A stretch of 20,319 bases of DNA from GCA-2688105 sp964499445 (GTDB lineage Bacteria; Chloroflexota; Dehalococcoidia; Dehalococcoidales; GCA-2688105). Shown piece by piece: positions 14,241-20,319 of the stretch; the stretch's first letter is position 1, and every line of letters starts with the position of its first letter. The notes beneath the pieces were generated by a model. It was not told the DNA's origin. It made no database searches and was given only the letters and a program-made list of their open reading frames with translations. The stretch covers positions 1 through 20,319 of the forward strand of contig CAZCLE010000019.1 of NCBI GenBank assembly GCA_964499445.1, in the 5' to 3' direction. The translations under genes were made by a program, and so were the position numbers.

Positions 14241-14290
14241 AACGTGGATAACTGCATAGTCCTAATCCATATCCACATACTTATGCAGTT
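14241..14290. repeat. interleaved inverted repeats with DnaA-box-like ends
   Basis: GTGGAT (14244-14249) pairs with ATCCAC (14271-14276). AACTGCATA (14250-14258) pairs with TATGCAGTT (14282-14290). The two pairs are interleaved and directly abut, so both hairpins could not form fully at once. Two near-DnaA boxes lie here, TTATCCACG (minus strand, 14249-14241) and ATATCCACA (14269-14277), each one base from TTATCCACA. The site lies just past the stop of the 47-residue gene. Confidence 0.4.
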
Positions 14291-14295
14291 TCTCT

Positions 14296-14439
14296 TCACT
14301 TTTTGAAATATGATAATACCCCGACTGCAATTAGGGCTATCCCCAGTAGCCAGTTTATAACATAAGGGAAGATTATCACTAGGATACCAGCAACGACCCA
14401 GAGTATTGATATCCACAATCCTATCTTCATGGTCTTCAT
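14296..14439 (-). CDS. 47-residue membrane protein, DUF3096-like
   Basis: This is a short gene easily missed. It begins MKTMKIGLWISILWVVAGIL, then reads VIIFPYVINWLLGIALIAVG and ends VLSYFKK. Nearly all of it is two hydrophobic segments joined by the FPYVINW turn, resembling the small DUF3096 membrane proteins ('..AGILIL.FP.LLN....IYLI..GI..'). Function is unknown. A very good GGAGG lies 9 bp before ATG 14439, with no competing start. It follows serS by 81 bp on the same strand and may be the tail of that transcript. A second reading frame here is an artefact of overlap. Confidence 0.72.
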   Translation of the reverse strand: MKTMKIGLWISILWVVAGILVIIFPYVINWLLGIALIAVGVLSYFKK

Positions 14440-14520
14440 GGCTTATTTCCTCCTTTTTATTGAACTTGGGACCGAGTTAGCCCGAAAATTATCAAATTTG
14501 CATATTCTTACCATACTTTT

Positions 14521-15762
14521 TTACCTAATCACCTTCTCCCCTACATACTTCTGAAGCACTTGGGGGATTAGGATGGAGCCGTCGGCTTGCTGGTAGTTCT
14601 CCATTACGGAGATGAGCACCCGGGGCAGGGCTAGTCCTGAGCCGTTCAGGGTGTGGACGAACTGGGGTTTGGCGTCGGGGGTGGGGCGGTAGCGGATGTT
14701 AGCCCGCCGGGCTTGAAAATCACCGCAGTTGGAGCAGGAAGAAACCTCTAACCACTCATCACAGCCGGGAGCCCACATCTCAATGTCATACGACTTGGTG
14801 GAGGCAAAGCCTAAGTCGGCGGTGCATAACTGGATAACCCGGTAGGGTATTTCCAGGCGGCGGCAGACATCTTCGGCGTTACTGACCATTTTCTCCAGTT
14901 CATCATTAGAAGTATCGGGCTCGGTGAATTTGTAAAGCTCTACCTTGTCAAACTGGTGGCCCCGCTTTATCCCCTTGGTGTCTTTCCCGGCCGACATCTT
15001 TTCGCGGCGGAAACAGGCGGTGTAGGCGACGTAGTAAAGCGGTAGAGTCCCGGGCAGGATAATCTCCTCACGGTGCAGGTTGGTGATGGGCACTTCCGCC
15101 GTGGGCACGAACCAGAAGTCGTCCTCTTCATCGTGGTACAGGGTATCGGCAAATTTAGGCAGGTTGCCTGAGCCGACCATACATTCTCGTTTAACCATAA
15201 ACGGCGGGTATACCTCGTGGTAACCGTGCTCGGTGGTGTGGAGGTCAAGCATAAAGTTGATGAGGGCTCGCTGCAGGTGGGCGCCTAGACCTTTAAGCAC
15301 ATAGAAGCGGGTGCCGGATAGCTTTACCCCCCGTTCAAAGTCGATGATGCCCAGCGATTCGCCCAGTTTCCAGTGGGGGGCGGGCTCAAAGTCGAAGCTC
15401 TTGGGCTCCCCCCAGGAGCGCACCTCAACATTATCCTTTTCGTCTGTCCCTAAAGGCACGGTGGGCTGGGGGAGGTTGGGCATCTGTAGCAGAAGTTCTG
15501 TCAGTCGCTCATCCAGGTTTCTGACTTCTTCCTCCAGTGCCTTTATCTTGGCACGCAGACCACGCCCCTCGTCGGCGGCAACTATTTTCTTTTCTCGTGC
15601 CGTCTCTTTTCGGGTATGCCTGAAGCCTTCCAGCTCAAGCACCTTCTGGCGCCGCTCCAGGTCAAGCTCCAGGATTTCGTCCAGCGGGGCAGTGCCCTGG
15701 CGCCTGGCTACCCCGTCTCGCACCTGGTCTATATTGTCCCGGATAAATTTCAGGTCAAGCAT
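14521..15762 (-). CDS. serS: seryl-tRNA synthetase
   Basis: This 413-residue class II synthetase charges tRNA-Ser. The N-terminal helical arm (about residues 1-110, with MLDLKFIRDNIDQVRDGVAR and the coiled coil EEEVRNLDERLTELLLQMPN) clasps the long variable arm of tRNA-Ser. Motif 2 is ACFRREKMSAGKDTKGIKRG followed by HQFDKVELYKF. Motif 3 is NGSGLALPRVLISVMENYQ. The length is normal. ATG 15762 is the first possible start, since an in-frame TAA lies 9 bp upstream; there is no clear Shine-Dalgarno site. Between it and lysS lies repeat block 6. A serine tRNA gene lies 1.4 kb downstream. Confidence 0.97.
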   Translation of the reverse strand: MLDLKFIRDNIDQVRDGVARRQGTAPLDEILELDLERRQKVLELEGFRHTRKETAREKKIVAADEGRGLRAKIKALEEEVRNLDERLTELLLQMPNLPQPTVPLGTDEKDNVEVRSWGEPKSFDFEPAPHWKLGESLGIIDFERGVKLSGTRFYVLKGLGAHLQRALINFMLDLHTTEHGYHEVYPPFMVKRECMVGSGNLPKFADTLYHDEEDDFWFVPTAEVPITNLHREEIILPGTLPLYYVAYTACFRREKMSAGKDTKGIKRGHQFDKVELYKFTEPDTSNDELEKMVSNAEDVCRRLEIPYRVIQLCTADLGFASTKSYDIEMWAPGCDEWLEVSSCSNCGDFQARRANIRYRPTPDAKPQFVHTLNGSGLALPRVLISVMENYQQADGSILIPQVLQKYVGEKVIR

Positions 15763-15778
15763 AGGTTTTTATTTGTAA

Positions 15779-15960
15779 CCCTCCCCCTTTATCCCCCTCC
15801 CTTGATAAGGGAGGGGGAGGTGTTGGGAAGAGGGGCTTCGCCCCTCTAAGACTCCCTCTAAGTATATTTGGGGCTTCGCCCCTTCAGACTTCCCCTTATC
15901 AAGAGGCAGGGAGGAACCGATTATGTAAGAGAGGCTTCGCCTCTCTTTGACTCTACTTAA
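15779..15960. repeat. intergenic inverted-repeat block 6 (between lysS and serS)
   Basis: An arm reading ACCCTCCCCCTTTATCCCCC (from about 15778) leads into hairpin 15793-15817 (11-bp CCCCCTCCCTT, loop GAT). Three TTC-loop hairpins follow: 15829-15847 (8-bp AGAGGGGC), 15870-15882 (5-bp GGGGC) and 15927-15947 (9-bp AAGAGAGGC). All three share the core GCTTCGC. The block fills almost the whole gap between two co-directional synthetase genes. Confidence 0.82.
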
Positions 15961-15963
15961 TCC

Positions 15964-17472
15964 TTACGGTTTTTCTTTGAGTTGGGGGAAGAGGATGACC
16001 TCGCGGATTGATGGCTGGTTTGATAGTAGCATCACCAGGCGGTCGATGCCAACCCCCAGCCCCCCGGTAGGGGGCATTCCGTACTCCAGTGCCAGCAGAA
16101 AATCTTCATCAACGGTCTCTATCGTCTCATCTTCTTTCTGGCGCGCCTCTTGTTGCTCGAGGAAGCGCTGCCTTTGCTCTATCGGGTCGTTGAGTTCGGT
16201 GAAGGCATTGGCAATCTCCATGCCCCCGGCAAAGGCTTCAAAACGCTCTACCACGCGGTCGTTGTCCGGCTTGGTCTTGGCCAGGGGCGACAATGAAACC
16301 GGGTAGTCCACAACGAAGGTGGGCTGTATCAGTTTGGGTTCGACAAAGGTGGAAATAAGCTCATCAACCAGTCGTGCCCAGTTCTTCTGGGGGTCAACCT
16401 CCAGTCCGGTTTCCTCCATTTTAGCCCTTAGCAACTCGGCGGTGGGATATTGCACGAAATCTATACCGCTGTATTCGGTTACTGCCTGGCGCAGTTCCAG
16501 TCGCCGCCACGGTGGCTTGAGTTTAATTATGTTGCCACCGAATTCAATCTCATCCGTGTCCAAAATCTGCTGGCTGATTTCAGATACCATCGTCTCCAGC
16601 ATATTCATCACATCATTATAGTCAGCATAGGCTTCATAGCTTTCCAGCATGGTGAACTCGGGATTATGCTTGGTGGAGATGCCTTCGTTGCGGAAGATGC
16701 GCCCCAGCTCGTAAACCTTGTCAAAACCACCCACAATCAGCCGCTTGAGGTGAAGCTCAAGGGCAATGCGCAGGTAGAAATCCTGGTCGAGGGCGTGGTG
16801 GTGGGTGATAAAGGGACGGGCCAGGGCGCCCCCGGCTGACGGTTGCAGAACCGGTGTTTCTACTTCCATAAAGCCTTGCTGGTTGAGGAACTGCCGTATA
16901 GCGGTGATAACCTGACTGCGTACCTGGAAAATTCCTTTAGTTTCGGCGTTGGCAATGAGGTCAAGGTAGCGCTGCCGGTATCGCTTGTCAATATCAGCCA
17001 GCCCATGCCACTTCTCGGGCAGGGGCTGAAGCGACTTTGCCAGCATGGTGAAATCTCCTACCTTGATGGTAGGTTCACCACTTTTTGTCCGAAGCAGATT
17101 GCCTTCGACCCCGATAATATCACCGATATCTAAATCGCTAAACAGCTCACGCTGCTCCTCATCAAAACGGTCTATGTCTTGAAATAATAGTTGAATCTTC
17201 CCTGAGCCATCGCGGATATCAACGAATGAGGACTTGCCCATGTCTCGTTTTGCCATAATCCGCCCGGCAACACTAACCTGGAGTTTACCGGCAAGACGGT
17301 CAGCAGCTTTCTCAGTATCATCCTTTGACTCCCACTCTTGAAGTTTTTCGACCGCTTGCTGAGTGGTATAGCCACGGTGGTAACGATGTGGGTAGGGGTT
17401 AATGCCCCGGGCACGAATCCTCTCCAGCTTTCGCCGCCGTTGTTGAGTTACCCGGTCTAGTCTGGATGTCAT
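15964..17472 (-). CDS. lysS: lysyl-tRNA synthetase (class II)
   Basis: This 502-residue protein charges tRNA-Lys. The N-terminal OB-fold anticodon-binding domain has VSVAGRIMAKRDMGKSSFVD and GSGKIQLLFQ (about residues 70-100). The catalytic core has motif 2 in RIFRNEGISTKHNPEFTMLE, then GGMEIANAFTELNDP and motif 3 PPTGGLGVGIDRLVMLLSNQ. It ends in IREVILFPQLK. I chose ATG 17472, which gives the usual 'RRRKLERIRARGINPYPHRY' N-terminus. An in-frame ATG at 17535 would add 21 unlike residues and sit 18 bp from the recO stop. An AAGGA lies about 11 bp before 17472. Confidence 0.95.
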   Translation of the reverse strand: MTSRLDRVTQQRRRKLERIRARGINPYPHRYHRGYTTQQAVEKLQEWESKDDTEKAADRLAGKLQVSVAGRIMAKRDMGKSSFVDIRDGSGKIQLLFQDIDRFDEEQRELFSDLDIGDIIGVEGNLLRTKSGEPTIKVGDFTMLAKSLQPLPEKWHGLADIDKRYRQRYLDLIANAETKGIFQVRSQVITAIRQFLNQQGFMEVETPVLQPSAGGALARPFITHHHALDQDFYLRIALELHLKRLIVGGFDKVYELGRIFRNEGISTKHNPEFTMLESYEAYADYNDVMNMLETMVSEISQQILDTDEIEFGGNIIKLKPPWRRLELRQAVTEYSGIDFVQYPTAELLRAKMEETGLEVDPQKNWARLVDELISTFVEPKLIQPTFVVDYPVSLSPLAKTKPDNDRVVERFEAFAGGMEIANAFTELNDPIEQRQRFLEQQEARQKEDETIETVDEDFLLALEYGMPPTGGLGVGIDRLVMLLSNQPSIREVILFPQLKEKP

Positions 17473-17553
17473 CTCTGGCTTATTCCTTATGATATTAGCA
17501 AAAAGACTGAGAGCCTGAGACCCCCAGCCACGCATTGCCTGCTTTATCGGTTA

Positions 17554-18357
17554 TTATAGGTTATCCCTGTCCTGTAGTAAAGCGCCTTGGTTAAATGTCG
17601 TCTTCCGTTCTCTTAAAGTATCCAGCCAGGCGGTGGACTTTACCTCTCGTTCCAGGAGGTATTTAAGGTAGTTTCTCATTACTCCCTCTAGTTCATCCGA
17701 TAGTTCCGGGTTCATTTTCAGCTGGCGGGCGGTATTATAGTCGCTGCTCTGCAATAATCGTAGCCCGTTTAGTCCACCAACTGAGATGGGGTAGGTCAAC
17801 TGGTTCTGGCGGCAATTGGGGCACAGCATACCGCCGGCACCGGGGCAGAATGAGTTATTGGCAGGCTCAAGCGTTGACTGGCAGGAGACGCACTGCTGAA
17901 GCTGGGGTCGGTAGCCAACCAGGTTGAGGAGGTGTAGTTCAAAGTAGCGCAGAGCCAGTTCATGAGCGCCACCCTGGCACAGGTGCTCCATTGTCTCCAG
18001 TAGTAATTGGAATAAGGGGCAGTTTTCAATATTATCGGCGGTGAACTGGTCAATCAGCTCGGTGGCGTAAAGGGCATAGGAGATAAGCTCAAGGTCGCTC
18101 TTCAGCGTGAGGAAGCTGTTGATAGTTTGGCTGCCGATTATGGTATCCAGGTTTCTACCCCGAGCCAGCGATACCTGGCTATAGGTAAGAAGCTCAAGGT
18201 GTCCGGCGAGCTTGCTTCTGGGGCGCCTGACCCCCTTGGCTACGGCTCTAATCTTACCCAGATGGGGGGTATAGAGGGTAAGGATTCTATCTGCCTCCCC
18301 CAGCTTAATCTTCTTGATAATGATGGCTTCCGTTTGATAACTGCGTGGTTTGGACAT
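17554..18357 (-). CDS. recO: DNA repair protein RecO
   Basis: This 267-residue protein works with RecR and RecF to load RecA at gaps. The N-terminal OB-fold begins YQTEAIIIKKIKLGEADRIL and continues TLYTPHLGKIRAVAKGVRRP, both near-diagnostic for RecO. The C-terminal domain has a four-cysteine zinc site, CVSC (about residues 157-160) and CPNC (about 179-182), present in many but not all RecO. The start is ATG 18357, without a strong Shine-Dalgarno site. Its partner recR is only 1.1 kb away on the same strand. It likely heads the recO-lysS-serS transcript. Confidence 0.95.
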   Translation of the reverse strand: MSKPRSYQTEAIIIKKIKLGEADRILTLYTPHLGKIRAVAKGVRRPRSKLAGHLELLTYSQVSLARGRNLDTIIGSQTINSFLTLKSDLELISYALYATELIDQFTADNIENCPLFQLLLETMEHLCQGGAHELALRYFELHLLNLVGYRPQLQQCVSCQSTLEPANNSFCPGAGGMLCPNCRQNQLTYPISVGGLNGLRLLQSSDYNTARQLKMNPELSDELEGVMRNYLKYLLEREVKSTAWLDTLRERKTTFNQGALLQDRDNL

Positions 18358-18426
18358 TTTTAACTACTTTTGTTTGGCGTTGCCTGTACTGTAGAAGTTA
18401 GCCAAAAGCGAATTTGGACGGAGCAC

Positions 18427-18455
18427 AGCGTAGTCTTTTACATCGTGTTAGTCAA
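18427..18455 (-). promoter_or_regulatory. candidate promoter of recO
   Basis: TTGACT (18455-18450), a 17-bp spacer, and TACGCT (18432-18427). The -35 matches well and the -10 only partly. It would give a leader of about 60 nt before the recO ATG. The gap 18358-18493 holds nothing else that I can see. Confidence 0.4.
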
Positions 18456-18493
18456 GGTGACATCTTAAATCCTAGGTTTGTATTCAAAATTCC

Positions 18494-19216
18494 TTATCTA
18501 TTTCTGTTTATGTTAAAATGAGCTAATACTGATTCTAAATCAGTAGCTACTTCAGGTGCATTCTCTTTTATAAATTTATACTCTTGGAGAGCAAGTTCAC
18601 GCTTGCCAGTAGCTGCATAGCAACCTGCTAGATGAAAGTGCGCAGGAATATAGTCAGGTGCAATACGCAAGACTTCCTTGTATGCTTTTATTCCGTCTTT
18701 ATTGTCTATAATGCAATGTATCTCCGCAGCCATATCTAATAGTTGCACTTTATCATCTCTATCGCTTGCTAGATTTGCAGCTTCCTCTAATTCCTTTATT
18801 GCTATTTTTCTATTCCCAACTTGGGAATCAGCATAGCTTGTAATAAATGAAATTTTGCTTTTATTTTCTGGTGATTTTTCATTCGCAAACATTACCCAAG
18901 AGCCTCCCGGAAATATTGAGTATTCTTGATGTATCCTCTTTGCATTTGAGTAATGAATTGTACCAAGACCTGTATGGGCAAAGGGATGGGTTGGATTAAT
19001 GTCTATAGCTTGCTCATAAAGACAAGCAGCTTTGCGGTCATTCGGCCTACCCAAGTGGTACAGGCTATTTGCATACCAGCATAAAGTGAAGTAATCATTT
19101 GGATTCCGACGGAGTTCCATCCAACAAAGCCATCTTGCGCGTCCATAATGTTCTTTATCAAAGGCGCGAACCGCCTGTTTAAGTAACCAGCTAGGATTAT
19201 CTGGAAGCTCCTGCAA
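18494..19216 (-). CDS. TPR-repeat protein, unknown function
   Basis: This 240-residue soluble protein consists of tetratricopeptide-like helical repeats. Recognisable units include YANSLYHLGRPNDRKAACLY with EQAIDINPTHPFAHTGLGTI (about residues 48-88), and a later set with GIKAYKEVLRIAPDYIPAHF and HLAGCYAATGKRELALQEYK (about 170-215). No catalytic domain or signal peptide is seen, so a protein-scaffold role is likely but the partner is unknown. The start is TTG 19216, fixed by AGGAGGG 8 bp upstream. The gene is richer in A and T than recO or lysS and stands alone, perhaps acquired. Repeat block 7 is immediately upstream. Confidence 0.8.
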   Translation of the reverse strand: MQELPDNPSWLLKQAVRAFDKEHYGRARWLCWMELRRNPNDYFTLCWYANSLYHLGRPNDRKAACLYEQAIDINPTHPFAHTGLGTIHYSNAKRIHQEYSIFPGGSWVMFANEKSPENKSKISFITSYADSQVGNRKIAIKELEEAANLASDRDDKVQLLDMAAEIHCIIDNKDGIKAYKEVLRIAPDYIPAHFHLAGCYAATGKRELALQEYKFIKENAPEVATDLESVLAHFNINRNR

Positions 19217-19255
19217 CTTAGTAACCCTCCTAATCCAAGTTTACCATATTCAGTT

Positions 19256-19440
19256 TTAACCTCACCCCCTTTGTCCCCCTCTCCTTGTTAGGAGAGGGGG
19301 AAGAGATTTTAGAGAGGGGCGAAGCCCCTCTCTTACTTTCACTCCCCCTTCCCTTAACCAAGGGAAGGGGGACAGGGGGATAGGTCACCTAATAATCTAT
19401 TAACCTTACCAGAAGGGGCTTCGCCCCTTCAATCTACCCT
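19256..19440. repeat. intergenic inverted-repeat block 7
   Basis: This block, between the TPR gene and recR, is one of the best preserved. Arm AACCTCACCCCCTTTG begins at 19259. Hairpin 19275-19300 (11-bp CCCCCTCTCCT, loop TGTT) is followed by hairpin 19311-19333 (10-bp AGAGAGGGGC, loop GAA). Hairpin 19344-19371 has 12-bp stem CCCCCTTCCCTT, and an arm in reverse orientation (GGGGGATAGGTCACCTAATA) follows it. Hairpin 19412-19430 (8-bp GAAGGGGC, loop TTC) closes the block. Two units in opposite orientation thus face each other. Confidence 0.86.
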
Positions 19441-19461
19441 TTGATAAGTAAGGTCGGAGTG

Positions 19462-20073
19462 CTAAAACTCCTGTCTGCCTTCTATGGCTTGGGTGAGGGT
19501 AACGTCGTCGGCGTATTCCAGTTCGGTGCCGAAGGGGAGTCCCCGGGCGAGGCGGGTAACCTTGATGCCCAGGGGTGAAATCAGGCGGCTGAGATACATG
19601 GCGGTTTGTTCCCCCTCAAGATTGGGGTTAGTCGCCAGGATAACTTCATTAACTGAGCTATTCTGTAACCGCTCCATAAGCTCCTTGATTTTGATATTGT
19701 CCGCTCCCACCCCCTCGGTGGGGGAAATGGCGCCGTGGAGCACATGATACAGCCCGTCATAAATCCGGGTATGCTCTAAAGCTAGGATATCCTGGGGCTG
19801 TTCCACAATGCAGACCTTGGTGCGGTCGCGCTGGTCACTGCGACAGGTGGGGCAGGGGTCGGAGTCGGTAACATTAAAACAGACGGAGCACAGCCTGGTC
19901 TCCTGTTTTGCCGACAGTATGGCTTGGGCTAACAGCTTGGTTTGCTCTTGAGGGGCACGGAGCAGATAGTAGGCGAGTCGCTGGGCGCTCTTGGGTCCAA
20001 TGCCCGGCAGTTTGTTAAGCTCCTGGACGAGCCTGGATACGGCTTCGGAGGTAGGTATGAGACCCTGGTTCAA
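19462..20073 (-). CDS. recR: recombination protein RecR
   Basis: This 203-residue protein has the normal RecR length. It acts with RecO and RecF in gap repair. An N-terminal helix-hairpin-helix (LVQELNKLPGIGPKSAQRLA, residues about 15-34) is followed by a four-cysteine zinc finger, CSVCFNVTDSDPCPTC (about 57-72). Then comes the Toprim domain, VCIVEQPQDILALE to NEVILATNPNLEGEQTAMYL, and GLPFGTELEYADDVTLTQAI at the end. The start is TTG 20073 with AAGGAG 8 bp upstream. dnaX and the YbaB gene, common neighbours, are not in the window, and repeat block 8 lies upstream. Confidence 0.97.
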   Translation of the reverse strand: MNQGLIPTSEAVSRLVQELNKLPGIGPKSAQRLAYYLLRAPQEQTKLLAQAILSAKQETRLCSVCFNVTDSDPCPTCRSDQRDRTKVCIVEQPQDILALEHTRIYDGLYHVLHGAISPTEGVGADNIKIKELMERLQNSSVNEVILATNPNLEGEQTAMYLSRLISPLGIKVTRLARGLPFGTELEYADDVTLTQAIEGRQEF

Positions 20074-20099
20074 TGCTGGTTCTCCTTGACTATATTACA

Positions 20100-20319
20100 G
20101 AAATTATTTATCAACCTCACCCCCTTTAAGTTTTCATTTGGAAACCCTATCCCCTTTATCCCCTTCCCTTGATAAGGGAGGGGGAAATGGTTTTAAAAGA
20201 GGGGCTACACCCCTCTTAGACTCCCCTTACTGGGGGCTAACCTGTTAAACTCTCCTTTAGTATAGCCTCTCTTTGACTCACCTTTATATTTGCCCCTTCA
20301 ATCTACTCTTACCAAAACG
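20100..20319. repeat. intergenic inverted-repeat block 8 (to window end)
   Basis: Arm AACCTCACCCCCTTTAAG (from about 20113) joins AACCCTATCCCCTTTATC (about 20143-20160), the same composite arm as in blocks 1 and 5. Hairpin 20160-20184 (CCCCTTCCCTT with one G-T pair) follows, then 20197-20217 (8-bp AAGAGGGG, loop CTACA). After about 20220 the sequence looks like decayed repeat, with fragments TAGCCTCTCTTTGACTCA and TTGCCCCTTCAATCTAC. No gene is visible up to the window end. Confidence 0.75.

Noticed and set aside
14244..14290. H-type pseudoknot
   Set aside because: The two stems directly abut on one side, leaving no loop to cross a 9-bp stem, so simultaneous formation is not physically reasonable.
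14231..14416. 61-residue reading frame overlapping the DUF3096-like gene
   Set aside because: It lacks a ribosome binding site. The other frame in the same place has GGAGG and a coherent membrane protein.
17473..17535. Longer lysS start at ATG 17535
   Set aside because: The extra 21 residues do not resemble the LysRS N-terminus, and the shorter start gives the usual family beginning. It cannot be excluded without N-terminal data.

Overview
The window looks like a bacterial chromosome fragment, probably from Chloroflexota and perhaps a Dehalococcoidia-type lineage. That placement is an inference from protein style and gene mix and was not tested by any search. Nearly all genes are housekeeping. 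Starts are a mix of ATG, GTG and TTG, most with AGGAGG-like Shine-Dalgarno (SD) sites. Promoters of the TTGACA/TATAAT type are recognisable in several places.

Layout. 1-5095 (+): the distal F1Fo ATP synthase operon, atpF (3' end only), atpH, atpA, atpG, atpD, atpC. 5133-6206 (-): a ribosome-linked cluster rpsP, khpA, rimM. 6312-8161 (+): endonuclease V (nfi), then prfB (RF2) with its programmed +1 frameshift. nfi and rpsP fire from back-to-back promoters in a gap of about 105 bp, and nfi may be leaderless. 8290-10151 (+): a secreted MA-type zinc metallopeptidase overlapping radC. 10283-12607 (+): a solitary PD-(D/E)XK-nuclease-like protein and a lipoprotein peptide-binding ABC subunit without its permeases. 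12998-14439 (-): tRNA-Ser(UGA), two small genes, a 47-residue DUF3096-like membrane protein, and decayed copies of the tRNA-Ser promoter and 5' end. 14521-18357 (-): serS, lysS and recO, probably one transcript recO-lysS-serS. 18494-20073 (-): a TPR protein and recR.

The most striking feature is a family of C/G-rich inverted repeats that fills eight intergenic gaps. Two modules recur: an arm (CCTCACCCC.. or ACCCTATCCCC.. leading into a hairpin of C/T-rich and G/A-rich strands) and a short hairpin of the form GGGGC-GAA-GCCCC. None lies within a gene. One block sits inside the ATP synthase operon between atpA and atpG and appears to supply the atpG ribosome binding site. Another sits between lysS and serS. 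They resemble REP/MITE-type elements, with no transposase in view.

The second unusual feature is the tRNA-Ser locus. A 61-bp stretch holding the tRNA promoter and 5' end is repeated about 0.55 kb upstream, gap-free at about 82% identity. It points toward a small gene and may now be that gene's promoter. A third, 19-bp exact copy of the tRNA 5' end lies a further 0.4 kb away.
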